NCBI RefSeq assembly: GCF_013363975.1
Contig: NZ_JABWGN010000003.1
Coordinates: 372,001-436,000 of the forward strand
DNA length: 64,000 nt
Origin: Nonomuraea montanisoli
GTDB taxonomy: Bacteria > Actinomycetota > Actinomycetes > Streptosporangiales > Streptosporangiaceae
Direction of reading: 5' to 3'
Positions 50,270 through 58,552 of this stretch are shown piece after piece. Position 1 is the stretch's first letter, and each line of letters starts with the position of its first letter. The notes beneath the pieces were generated by a model. The model was not told where the DNA came from. It searched no databases and was given only the letters and a program-made list of their open reading frames with translations. Position numbers and translations under genes: made by a program.

Positions 50270-50754
50270 CGCCCGCGCTGGTGCGCGCCGCCCAGCGGGG
50301 CGACACGATGGCCATGAACGACCTGCTCGCCGAGCTGACCCCGTACCTGGGCCGGATCTGCGGTCCCATCGCGCTGGACAGCGGGCCCGACGCCGTCCAG
50401 GAGGCGCTGATCGCGATCTTCCGGCACCTGCGGGACCTGCGCGAGCCCGAGGCCCTGCACGGCTGGGCCCGGGCGATAGCCGTGCGCGAGGCCGTCAGGA
50501 TCGCCCGGCGCGACGGCCGTTCCAGCCCGGCGGAGCTCGACGGGCTGCCGTCACCGCAGGACGTGGAGCGCGCCGTCGACATCCGCGACGTGCTGGAACG
50601 CCTGCCGCCCGAGCATCGGGCGGTGCTGGTGCTGCGCGACCTGGAGGGGCTGCCGGAGGAGGCCGCGGCGCGGATGCTGCGGGTCCCCTCCGGCACGGTG
50701 AAGTCCCGCCTGCATCGGGCGCGCGCGAGCTTCCGCCGCGCCTGGCAGGGGTGA
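50266..50754 (+). CDS. ECF sigma factor
   Basis: 162 residues. Region 2 (DSGPDAVQEALIAIFRHL, ALHGWARAIAVREAVRIARRD) and region 4 (LPPEHRAVLVLRDLEGLPEEAAARML, SGTVKSRLHRARASF). Slightly short: region 2.1 is compact. GTG start overlapping the SRPBCC gene (GTGA). No anti-sigma gene follows; the next gene is convergent. Possible control by the SRPBCC protein. Confidence 0.85.
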   Translation: MTPALVRAAQRGDTMAMNDLLAELTPYLGRICGPIALDSGPDAVQEALIAIFRHLRDLREPEALHGWARAIAVREAVRIARRDGRSSPAELDGLPSPQDVERAVDIRDVLERLPPEHRAVLVLRDLEGLPEEAAARMLRVPSGTVKSRLHRARASFRRAWQG

Positions 50755-50775
50755 GGGACCCGCCGCCGCGCGCCG

Positions 50776-50852
50776 GCTCGCGGCGAGGAGGTCGGCGTGG
50801 GCTAGCTCGCGGCGAGGAGGTCGGCGCGAGCTAGCTCGCGCCGACCTCCTCG
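50776..50852. terminator. Tandem 29-base repeat ending in a perfect 40-base palindrome
   Basis: A 29-base unit at 50776-50804 is repeated at 50805-50833 with two changes. Bases 50813-50852 form a perfect palindrome centred between 50832 and 50833; its right arm is the last codons of the threonine aldolase gene. Bidirectional terminator between that gene and the ECF sigma gene. Confidence 0.75.
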
Positions 50853-51883
50853 GCGAGGGCCGCGGCGAAGGCGTCCACGTCGGCCTCGGTGGTGTCGAAG
50901 GCGCACATCCAGCGCACCTCGCCCGTCGCCGGGTTCCAGGTGTAGAAGCGGAAGCGCTTCTGCAGGCGCTCGGTGACGTCGCGCGGCAGGATCGCGAAGA
51001 CGGCATTGGCCTCGACGGGCCGCGGCACCTCCACGCCCGGCAGGTCGCGCACCGCCTCGGCCAGCCGCCGGCCCATGGCGTTGGCCTGGCGGGCGTTGCG
51101 CAGCCACAGGTCGTCCGACAGCAGCGCCAGGAACTGGGCGGAGACGAAGCGCATCTTCGACGACAGCTGCATGAACGTCTTGCGCAGGTAGTCGATGCCG
51201 CGGGCCGCCTCCGGGTTGAGCACCACGACCGCCTCGCCGTACAGCATGCCGATCTTGGTGCCGCCGAAGGAGAGGACGTCCACGCCCGCGTCGGTGGTCA
51301 GCGCCCGCATGGGCACGTCGAGCGCGGCGGCGGCGTTGGTCAGGCGCGAGCCGTCGAGGTGGACGAGCATGCCGAGCTCGTGGGCGTGCGAGCAGATCGC
51401 GGCGATCTCGTCCGGCGTGTAGACGGTGCCCAGCTCGGTGGTGTTGGAGATGGACACCACGCGCGGCTGGGCGCGGTGGACGTCGCCGAAGCCCCACGCC
51501 TGCCGGTCGATCAGCTCGGGGGTGAGCTTGCCGTCGGGCGTGGGCACGGTGAACAGCTTGATGCCGCCCGCCACCTCGGGGGCGCCGCCCTCGTCGGTGT
51601 GGATGTGGGCCGTCTCGGCGCACACGACCGCCTCCCAGGGGGCGAGCATGGAGCGCAGCGAGACGACGTTGGCGGCGGTGCCGTTGAACACCGGCCACGC
51701 CTGCGCCGTGTCGCCGAAGTGCCGGCGGAAGACCTCGCCCAGCGCCTCGGTGTAGACGTCGTCGCCGTAGGCGATCTGGTGGCCGCCGTTGGCCTCGGCG
51801 ATGGCCTGGAGGATCTCCGGGTGGACGCCGGCGTAGTTGTCGCTGGCGAAGCCCTTGATCGAGGGGTCGTGCCGTGCAGTCAC
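50831..51883 (-). CDS. ltaE: Low-specificity L-threonine aldolase
   Basis: 350 residues. Fold-type I PLP enzyme that splits L-threonine to glycine and acetaldehyde. FASDNYAGVHPEILQAI at the N-terminus, VFNGTAANVVSL, LVHLDGSRLTNAAAAL, and the PLP lysine in VLSFGGTKIGMLYGEAVV. GTG start overlapping the SDR gene stop. The last gene of a three-gene operon with SDR and DUF6421 proteins. No Shine-Dalgarno; translation coupling is likely. Confidence 0.88.
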   Translation of the reverse strand: MTARHDPSIKGFASDNYAGVHPEILQAIAEANGGHQIAYGDDVYTEALGEVFRRHFGDTAQAWPVFNGTAANVVSLRSMLAPWEAVVCAETAHIHTDEGGAPEVAGGIKLFTVPTPDGKLTPELIDRQAWGFGDVHRAQPRVVSISNTTELGTVYTPDEIAAICSHAHELGMLVHLDGSRLTNAAAALDVPMRALTTDAGVDVLSFGGTKIGMLYGEAVVVLNPEAARGIDYLRKTFMQLSSKMRFVSAQFLALLSDDLWLRNARQANAMGRRLAEAVRDLPGVEVPRPVEANAVFAILPRDVTERLQKRFRFYTWNPATGEVRWMCAFDTTEADVDAFAAALAEEVGAS

Positions 51884-52509
51884 GTCGTGAGGTCCTGTCG
51901 TGTTCCGTTGAGCTCCGCGGCGGGCCGGTCGTAGAGGCCGCCGACGGCCTGGGCGAGGTCGCGCACGTCGGTGAACCCGGCGAAGCGCGCCTCAGGCTTG
52001 GCCGCGCGCATGGCGTCGTTGACCAGCGCCTTGATGACGAGGATGACGGCCGCGGAGCCGGTGTCGCGCAGCGCGTCGGCCAGGGAGAGGGTCCACGCCT
52101 CGGCGGCGGCCTTGGCCGCGGCGTAGGCGGCGCCGCCGGCCGTGGGCCGCTGCGCCGCCTGGGCCGAGACGATGACGAAGCGGCCGTTGGCGCTCCTGCG
52201 CAGCAGCGGCTCGAAGGCCAGCGACACGTGCTGGAGCGTGCGGATGAGCAGGGCGTGCAGGGTGTCCCAGTCGTCGAGGCTGGTCTCGGCGAAGCTCTTG
52301 GAGCCGCGCCAGCCGCCGACGAGGTGGACGACGCCGTCGACGAGGCCGTGCTCCTTCTCCACGCGCGCCGCGAACGCCTGGACCGCCTCGCGGTCGAGCA
52401 GGTCGACCTCGTCGCGGTCGACGCCGATGACGGTGTGCCCGCCGGCGCGGAAGTGGTCGGCGACGGCCTGGCCGGTGGGGCCGGCGGCCCCGGTCACCAC
52501 GATGATCAT
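51880..52509 (-). CDS. Short-chain dehydrogenase/reductase
   Basis: 209 residues. TGAAGPTGQAVADHF (cofactor loop TGxxGxTG), VHLVGG (NAG-equivalent), FVIVSAQAA (catalytic Ser region) and AAYAAAKAAAEAW (YxxxK). Shorter than usual (~250) with a compact C-terminus. Overlaps both neighbours by four bases. Substrate unknown; the operon suggests action on an amino alcohol or aldehyde linked with the aldolase. Confidence 0.85.
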   Translation of the reverse strand: MIIVVTGAAGPTGQAVADHFRAGGHTVIGVDRDEVDLLDREAVQAFAARVEKEHGLVDGVVHLVGGWRGSKSFAETSLDDWDTLHALLIRTLQHVSLAFEPLLRRSANGRFVIVSAQAAQRPTAGGAAYAAAKAAAEAWTLSLADALRDTGSAAVILVIKALVNDAMRAAKPEARFAGFTDVRDLAQAVGGLYDRPAAELNGTRQDLTT

Positions 52510-54569
52510 CCCCGGATCCCCTTCGTCGACTCGACCACGTCGGCCAGCTTACGGCGCAGTGCCTCGTAGAACATGCTCAGGGGGAACTCGTCGGACAGCA
52601 CCGCGTCCACCTTGGCCTTCTGCTCCTCGGGCAGCGCCTGGACGCCCTTGGCCCAGGTGGAGGCCGGGTGCGGCTCGACGTAGGCGCTGACCAGCTCGTA
52701 GGCGGCCAGCCAGTGGGCCAGCTTGGAGCGGTCGATGCTGTCGCGGTAGAGCTTCTCGACCTCGCCGCGCAGGTCGGCGACGCCGTCGGCGACCCGCTCC
52801 CAGTCGACGCTGAGCCGGTTGTCGGTCCAGCGGACGATGTCGTTGCGGTGCAGGTAGGCGAACAGGAGCTGGCCGCCGAGCCCGTCGTAGTTGCGCACCC
52901 GCTCGCCGGTGATCGGGAAGCGGAAGAGCCGGTCGAACAGGATGGCGTGCTGCACGTAGCGGGCGTGCGGCACGCCGCGCGCCTCCAGCTTGACCGCCTC
53001 GCCGAACGCGGTCAGGTCGCAGCGCAGCTCCTCCAGCGAGTACAGCCAGTACGGCATGCGCTGCTTGATCATGAACGGGTCGAACGGCAGGTCGCCGTGG
53101 CTGTGGGTGCGGTCGTGGATGAGGTCCCACAGCACGAAGGTGTCCTGGGCGAGCTGCTGCGAGGCCAGCAGCCGGGCGGCGTCCGGCGGCAGGTCGAGCC
53201 GGAGCGTCTCGGTCGCCGCGCCCGACACCCGCCGGAAGCGGGCGGCCTCGCGGTCGGCGAAGATGCCGCCCCAGGTGAAGCGGGCCGGAGCCTGCCGTAC
53301 GGCGACGGTCTCGGGGAAGAGCACGGCCGAGTGGGTGTCGTAGCCGGAGGTGAAGTCCTCGAACGCGATGGGCACGAACATCGGGTTGTCGTAGCCGCCG
53401 GCCTCCAGCTCGGCCAGCCAGCCGGGCCAGATGGTGCGCAGCCAGACCGCTTCGAGGTTGCGGTCGGGGTTGCCGTTCTGGGTGTACATGGGGAACACCA
53501 CCAGGTGCTCCAGCCCGTCGACGCGCTGGGTGTCGGGGTGGAAGAGCTCCAGCGAGGCGAGGAAGTCCGGCACGCCGAGGTCCTGGCGGGCCCAGGCGGC
53601 CAGGTCGTCCTGGACGGCCTGGAGGTAGGCGGCGTCGTGCGGGAAGTGCGGGGCGAGCTCGGCCACGCGGGCGGCGATGTCGCCGACCAGCTCCTTGGCC
53701 CGCTCCTTGTCCTCCGGCACCGAGCCGTCCTTCACCTGGAGGGGACGCAGCTCCTCCACGGCGGCCTTGAGCCCGGCGAACAGCGCGGCCTTGGCCTCGT
53801 CGCGGCCGGCCTCCGAGGCGGCGCCCGCGGGGACGCGGGCCGCCCAGGTGACGACGTTGCCCCAGAGCCGCCGGTGGTCGTGGTCGTCGAGGGAGTCGTC
53901 GCCGAACAGGTCGGAGTCGGCGAAGACGACCACCCGGCCCTGGCCGTACGCGAGGGCGACGGCGAGGGGTTCCCCTGCGGGGGCGGCCTGCGGCGAGGTG
54001 GCGAACAGGACGGTGGCGTCCCGCCCGGCGGTCAGGACGCCGGAGCGGTAGAAGCACGCCTGCTTCACGCCGGCGAGCAGCCCGTCGCCGGCGGCGGGCT
54101 CGGCGACGACCCACGTGGCGACGCCGCGGTGGGCGTGCCCGGGGTCGCGCACGGTGGTGTGCCGGACGCCGACGCCGAAGCGGGCGAGCAGGTCGGCCAG
54201 GTTGCTGCCGTACTTGTCCTGCTCCTCCTCGGCGAGCACGACGAGCCCGCCGCCGGCGGCGACGAAGTCACGCACGGCGTCGAGCTCGGCCTCGGTGAAG
54301 ACCGGGGCGCCGAGGCCGGTGGTGCGCTCCCAGCGCTCGTCCGCCGGGTGGGCGATGACCAGCACGTCCTGGTCCTGGAGCGCTCCAGCCGTCAGCGGGC
54401 CGTCGGTGTGGGCGGCCACCGTGTGCCCCAGGTGCCGCAGCAGCTCGGCCGCGCGGGCGTAGCTGCTGTCGTCGGGATGGGCGGGGTTGATGGCCTCGGC
54501 CACGTCACGGCGGATGGTCCACGACTCGTTGTGGGCCTCGTCGAACAGCACCCTGGGGAAAGCCTGCAT
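52506..54569 (-). CDS. DUF6421 protein with N-terminal DUF4350-like domain
   Basis: 687 residues. The N-terminal ~240 residues look like a DUF4350/GATase-like Rossmann domain (FDEAHNESWTIR, QDVLVIAHPADERWE, FVAAGGGLVVLAEEE). The remaining ~430 match what I recall as DUF6421: DLIHDRTHSHGDLPFDPFM has a dense HxxxHxH cluster that could bind metal, followed by MPYWLYSLEELRCDLTAF. AGGAGA lies seven bases before the ATG. First gene of the operon with SDR and threonine aldolase. Catalytic role unknown; DUF names are from memory. Confidence 0.78.
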   Translation of the reverse strand: MQAFPRVLFDEAHNESWTIRRDVAEAINPAHPDDSSYARAAELLRHLGHTVAAHTDGPLTAGALQDQDVLVIAHPADERWERTTGLGAPVFTEAELDAVRDFVAAGGGLVVLAEEEQDKYGSNLADLLARFGVGVRHTTVRDPGHAHRGVATWVVAEPAAGDGLLAGVKQACFYRSGVLTAGRDATVLFATSPQAAPAGEPLAVALAYGQGRVVVFADSDLFGDDSLDDHDHRRLWGNVVTWAARVPAGAASEAGRDEAKAALFAGLKAAVEELRPLQVKDGSVPEDKERAKELVGDIAARVAELAPHFPHDAAYLQAVQDDLAAWARQDLGVPDFLASLELFHPDTQRVDGLEHLVVFPMYTQNGNPDRNLEAVWLRTIWPGWLAELEAGGYDNPMFVPIAFEDFTSGYDTHSAVLFPETVAVRQAPARFTWGGIFADREAARFRRVSGAATETLRLDLPPDAARLLASQQLAQDTFVLWDLIHDRTHSHGDLPFDPFMIKQRMPYWLYSLEELRCDLTAFGEAVKLEARGVPHARYVQHAILFDRLFRFPITGERVRNYDGLGGQLLFAYLHRNDIVRWTDNRLSVDWERVADGVADLRGEVEKLYRDSIDRSKLAHWLAAYELVSAYVEPHPASTWAKGVQALPEEQKAKVDAVLSDEFPLSMFYEALRRKLADVVESTKGIRG

Positions 54570-54604
54570 GAAAGATCTCCTGTTACTCCCGCTTCCAAAC
54601 GGAA

Positions 54605-54635
54605 AATATACACACAGGCCCCCGAATCCTCACAA
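54605..54635 (-). promoter_or_regulatory. Candidate promoter of the DUF6421 operon
   Basis: On the minus strand TTGTGA (54630-54635) and TGTATA (54607-54612) are 17 bases apart, with TATATT overlapping (54605-54610). AT-rich patch about 40 bases upstream of the ATG. Confidence 0.5.
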
Positions 54636-54682
54636 AAGGCTTCCGGATGCTGAGATCCGCCCGGCTCCGAGCGGCACCCGGC

Positions 54683-55339
54683 TCACGCGGCCCCCGGGCG
54701 CACCACCCCCGACTCGTACGCGAAGACGACCGCCTGCGCCCGGTCGCGCAGGTCCAGCTTCATGAGCACCCGCGCCACGTGGGTCTTGACCGTCGCCTCG
54801 CCGACGAACAGCTCCTTGGCGATCTCGGCGTTGGTGATGCCGCGGGCCAGCAGGCGCAGCACCTCCAGCTCGCGGGGGGTCAGCTCGGCCAGCCGGGGCG
54901 AGGGCGTCGGGTCCCGGCGGCCGGCGAAGGAGGCGATCACCCGGCTCGTCACCGCGGGGTCGAGCAGCGCGTCGCCGGCGTGGACCACCCGGATGGCGTC
55001 CAGGAGCTGCTCGGGCGGCGACACCTTCAGCAGGAAGCCGCTGGTGCCGGCCTGCAGCGCGGCGTACAGGTTCTCGTCGCTGTCGAAGGTGGTCAACGTG
55101 ATGACCTTGGGCGGGGACGGCGCGTCGAGCAGTTCCCTGGTCGCCGACAGCCCGTCGAGGCGGGGCATGGAGATGTCCATCAGGACGATGTCGGGACGGG
55201 TGCGCCGGGCCACCGCGACGGCCTCGCGCCCGTCGGCGGCCTCGCCCACCACGTCCATGCCCGGTTCGGCCTCCAGGATCATGCGGAGGCCGGCTCTGAT
55301 CATCGCCTGGTCGTCCGCGATGACGATGCGTATGCTCAC
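54683..55339 (-). CDS. NarL/LuxR-type response regulator, orphan
   Basis: 218 residues. Receiver D55 (IVLMDISMPRLDGL) with acidic pair ADD at 8-10 and LLKVSPP lysine; LuxR helix-turn-helix LTPRELEVLRLLARG and GEATVKTHVARVLMKL. GTG start. No histidine kinase is next to it; the neighbour upstream is the Ser/Thr kinase operon on the same strand. Three ACAAG repeats (55392, 55403, 55411) lie upstream and may be its own binding sites. Confidence 0.88.
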   Translation of the reverse strand: MSIRIVIADDQAMIRAGLRMILEAEPGMDVVGEAADGREAVAVARRTRPDIVLMDISMPRLDGLSATRELLDAPSPPKVITLTTFDSDENLYAALQAGTSGFLLKVSPPEQLLDAIRVVHAGDALLDPAVTSRVIASFAGRRDPTPSPRLAELTPRELEVLRLLARGITNAEIAKELFVGEATVKTHVARVLMKLDLRDRAQAVVFAYESGVVRPGAA

Positions 55340-55428
55340 ACGCGGAGACTAGACGGCTGCCGGCGGATTGGACACCCAGGTCAAGCCGCGTACAAGTGGC
55401 TTACAAGATCACAAGTCGGACAGAGGTG

Positions 55429-56955
55429 TCACGAGAGGCGCACGCTCTGGCGCACCCGCGCCTGCACGGCGTCGTCGCAGGTGTTGCGGGCGCAGAAGTA
55501 GAGCAGGAGCATCGGCTTGGGCTTGCGGTCCACGACGTAGCCGACGAAGCCGAGCCGGGCGCCGCTGTCGCGGTCGGTCAGCGACCCCGTGTAGCGCGTG
55601 GCGGGGCTGGTGCCCGCCTGCTCGGTGACCGGGCCGCTCACGTCGATCTTGCCGGGCAGCAGCCCTTCGAGCATGGCCTTCATCTGCGTGTCCGTGGCCG
55701 TGGTGCTGAGGGTGTCGGAGACCTGGACGTACACGCCGGTCGCGTTCTCGGGGTCGTCGGTGATGATCGGGACCACCGGCGTCCAGTCGGCGCCGGCCCC
55801 GGAGACGAACATCGACTCGAACTCCGGCGCGCGCGGCGAGGCCAGGGCGAACAGGTCCTCGTGGGTGCGCACGGTCCAGCCGGCCGGGTACTCGAAGCCG
55901 ACCGGCGCGGCCGTGGTGGCCTGGTAGCGGGCCCAGGACTCGCCCCGCTGGCTCAGCACGAGCAGCACGACGAGCACGAGCGCCGCGACGGCCGCCGTGA
56001 CCGTGGCCGCGATGATCGGCAACCGGCCCGGCCGGCCGGTCCCGCCGCTCCCACCGCGGACGGCCGGCCGCCGGGGCCGCACCGGGAGGGGGGCGGCGAG
56101 CGGCCGGTCGTCCAGGTGGCCGCTCATCGCGTCGCGCAGCGCGGCCACGAACGCGCCGCAGGTCGGGTAGCGCTGCTCGGGCGACTTGGCCAGCGCCCGC
56201 TCCATCACGGCGTCCACCTCGGGCGGCAGTTCGGGCCGCATCTGCGACAGCGGCGTGGGCTGCTCGGCCAGGTGCGCCCACAGCAGCGCGATGTCGTTGT
56301 CGCGCTGGAACGGCAGCCGCCCCGACAGCCCCTCGTAGACGACGCAGGCCAGCGCGTACTGGTCGCAGCGGCCGTCGATGTGCTCCTTGTTGATCTGCTC
56401 GGGCGACATGTAGCGGGGGGTGCCGATGAACTGGTCGGTCTGCGTCAGCCCGGAGATCGAGGTGCGGTGCTTGGTGATGCCGAAGTCGGTCAGGTAGACG
56501 TGGTCGCCGGCCAGCAGGATGTTGGCCGGTTTGACGTCGCGGTGGATCAGGTCGTGGGCGTGGGCGGCGTCGAGCGCGGCGGCCACCTGGGTGAAGATCT
56601 GGTTGGCCTGGGCGAGCGGCAGCGGTCCCCGGTCGTAGATGAGGCGGCGCAGGTCGAGGCCGTCGACGTAGCGCATCGAGATGTACAGCACGCCGTCGGC
56701 GTCGGCGTTGGCCTCGTAGATCGGGATGATGTTGGGGTGCTCGATGCTGGCGACCGTCCTGGACTCCAGGATGAACCGCTGGCGGAAGCGGTCGTCCACG
56801 CTCAGCACCGGGTTGAGGATCTTGAGCGCGACCCGGCGGCTCAGCCGGGGGTCCAGGGCGAGGTAGACGACGGCCATGCCGCCCTTGCCGACGATGTCCT
56901 CGATGTAGTAGCCGGCCACCTCCTGGCCGATGAGTGATCTTTCGTTCACCGGCAT
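55429..56955 (-). CDS. Membrane Ser/Thr protein kinase with extracellular sensor domain
   Basis: 508 residues. Full kinase domain: GKGGMA loop (23-28), K45, HRDVKPANILL (D140, K142, N145), DFG at D157, GTPRYMSPEQ activation segment. Transmembrane helix about 316-341, then a ~165-residue outer domain (FEYPAGWTVRTHEDLF, GARLGFVGYVVD) of PsbP/LpqN-like appearance with two Cys in FCARNTCDD. The ATG overlaps the stop of the upstream pseudoprotease gene by one base (TGATG), so both are made together. Confidence 0.9.
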   Translation of the reverse strand: MPVNERSLIGQEVAGYYIEDIVGKGGMAVVYLALDPRLSRRVALKILNPVLSVDDRFRQRFILESRTVASIEHPNIIPIYEANADADGVLYISMRYVDGLDLRRLIYDRGPLPLAQANQIFTQVAAALDAAHAHDLIHRDVKPANILLAGDHVYLTDFGITKHRTSISGLTQTDQFIGTPRYMSPEQINKEHIDGRCDQYALACVVYEGLSGRLPFQRDNDIALLWAHLAEQPTPLSQMRPELPPEVDAVMERALAKSPEQRYPTCGAFVAALRDAMSGHLDDRPLAAPLPVRPRRPAVRGGSGGTGRPGRLPIIAATVTAAVAALVLVVLLVLSQRGESWARYQATTAAPVGFEYPAGWTVRTHEDLFALASPRAPEFESMFVSGAGADWTPVVPIITDDPENATGVYVQVSDTLSTTATDTQMKAMLEGLLPGKIDVSGPVTEQAGTSPATRYTGSLTDRDSGARLGFVGYVVDRKPKPMLLLYFCARNTCDDAVQARVRQSVRLS

Positions 56956-58448
56956 CACGACTCGATGGGGTGACCGCAGTAGCCGCAGAACCGGTGCGCG
57001 GCCCCCAGCCGCATCCCGCAGGCCGTGCAGAACTTCACGGACGGCTCCTGCGCCGTCAGCACCTGCTTCTGCTGCGGGATCACCGCGAACGGCTGGGAAC
57101 GGCGGACGACCACGGTCTGGTTGGCGCCCTCGTCCAGCGGCTGCGGGGGCACGGCGACCAGGGGCGGCGGCTCGGGTTTGGGCCCAGGGCCGCGCCGGCG
57201 CCGCCACAGCAGGACCGCCCCGGTCGCCGCGGCCAGGAACAGCACCCCGGCGGCCACGACGAACGGCCACATCGGCGTGGTGGAGCGGGCCGGCACGGGG
57301 ACGGCCCGGACGCCGCGGTCCTCGGGTCCGCCCCGCTTGGCCAGGGAGTCCTTGAGCAGCGTGGCGGCCACCACGTTGCCGGGGTAGAGCTCCAGCACGC
57401 GCTGGAAGCCGGGGGCCGCCTCGGTGTAGTACTTCGTGTGGTAGCGGGTCAGCGCCGCCTCGAACGCCGAGTCGATCGCGCCCCTGCGCGGGGCGACGCC
57501 GGCCTTGGCCAGCGCCGAGGTGACCTCCCTGACGCCGATCATCCGGGCCGCCCGCCCGCCACCGATGAGCATGCCGACGACGTGGCCGTCCTTGTCGCCG
57601 ATGACCGGCGCGCCGCGCAGGCCGCGGTCGGCCAGGCCGGCCAGCTTCACGGGCTCGTCCACCTTCTTGTCGGGGTCGGCGAACGGCCGGCCGTTCTCGC
57701 CCGCGCCGCCGCCCTTGCTCAGGTGGGCGATCTCGACGGTGGTCTGGACGGTGGGGCCGGGCCGGCCGAGGAAGCCGGCCACGTTGGTGGGCGAGCCGGC
57801 CGACTCGGGCACGCGGTCGGCGAGCGGGGCGGTGGGCAGGCCGACGCCGCCGACGACCCTGCTCGACGTCTGGAGCACGGCGGGGGTGTCCGGGCCCGGC
57901 CCGGCCTTGACCAGGTCGGCCTTGAGGCCCTTGGGGTCGGCCGGCGAGACGTTCGGGAAGACCGTGATGTCGGTCCTGATGTCGTAGATGCAGGTCGCCT
58001 TGGAGGTCAGGGGCGGGTAGCACTGCTGGAGGTGGCGGTCGAGCACCTCGTCCTTGAGCTTGTGCCGCTCGAAGTCGGCCGGGATCTTCACGCCGTGGTG
58101 CGCGGCGAAGATCTTGTTGGCCGCGTAGACGGCGAGGTCCTGCTCGCTCTTGACCACGCGGGTGAGCGTGACGATGCCGCCCTCGGGGTTGACCACGATC
58201 CCGGTGCCGACGCCGATGGGCACCTGGTAGGACCGTTCCACGTGGATGAGGTCGCGGATGTGGTCCAGGAGCGTGATGTCGATGTGCGCGGTGGCCTCGA
58301 CGCGGACCACGGCGGGGGTGACGAGGTCGGTGATGCCGCTGGGGTGCTCGTGCGCCGCGGCCGGGAGTGTCAGGGGGAGGGACAGCGGGAGGAACAGCGC
58401 CGCGAGCGCGACGGCGGCGCCGCCGGCCAGAGCTGTGAGACGAGCCAT
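56955..58448 (-). CDS. Secreted trypsin/HtrA-like pseudoprotease with transmembrane helix and zinc ribbon
   Basis: 497 residues. Signal peptide (1-32, ends LPAAA), outer trypsin-like domain with VGTGIVVNPEGGIVTLTRVV and GLRGAPVIGDKDGHVVG. The catalytic His position holds R97 and the Ser position (GxSGxP) R278, so it should be inactive as a protease. A TPR-like stretch follows (AAPGFQRVLELYPGNV). Transmembrane helix 392-415, Pro-rich linker, and a cytoplasmic double CxxC zinc ribbon (FCTACG, FCGYCG) at the C-terminus. MARLTALAG has GGAG five bases upstream. Coupled to the kinase gene; likely its ligand-sensing or substrate partner. Confidence 0.8.
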   Translation of the reverse strand: MARLTALAGGAAVALAALFLPLSLPLTLPAAAHEHPSGITDLVTPAVVRVEATAHIDITLLDHIRDLIHVERSYQVPIGVGTGIVVNPEGGIVTLTRVVKSEQDLAVYAANKIFAAHHGVKIPADFERHKLKDEVLDRHLQQCYPPLTSKATCIYDIRTDITVFPNVSPADPKGLKADLVKAGPGPDTPAVLQTSSRVVGGVGLPTAPLADRVPESAGSPTNVAGFLGRPGPTVQTTVEIAHLSKGGGAGENGRPFADPDKKVDEPVKLAGLADRGLRGAPVIGDKDGHVVGMLIGGGRAARMIGVREVTSALAKAGVAPRRGAIDSAFEAALTRYHTKYYTEAAPGFQRVLELYPGNVVAATLLKDSLAKRGGPEDRGVRAVPVPARSTTPMWPFVVAAGVLFLAAATGAVLLWRRRRGPGPKPEPPPLVAVPPQPLDEGANQTVVVRRSQPFAVIPQQKQVLTAQEPSVKFCTACGMRLGAAHRFCGYCGHPIES

Positions 58449-58516
58449 CGCCGCTCCGTTTCGCAGGATTGTCAACAGCGTCCCAATCGCCTGCCGTAAG
58501 TACAAGAGGGACGGTT

Positions 58517-58546
58517 GTAGACAAGCGCTTGCTTGTTGTCTACCGT
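58517..58546 (+). promoter_or_regulatory. Promoter with operator for the hydantoinase operon
   Basis: TAGACA (58518-58523), a 17-base spacer and TACCGT (58541-58546); the ATG is seven bases past the -10, so it is leaderless. GTAGACAA (58517-58524) and TTGTCTAC (58536-58543) form a perfect dyad across it, with CAAGCGCTTG inside. The TTGT-N2-ACAA left part is GntR-like. A repressor is expected but none is nearby. Confidence 0.65.
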
Positions 58547-58552
58547 ACCGGA

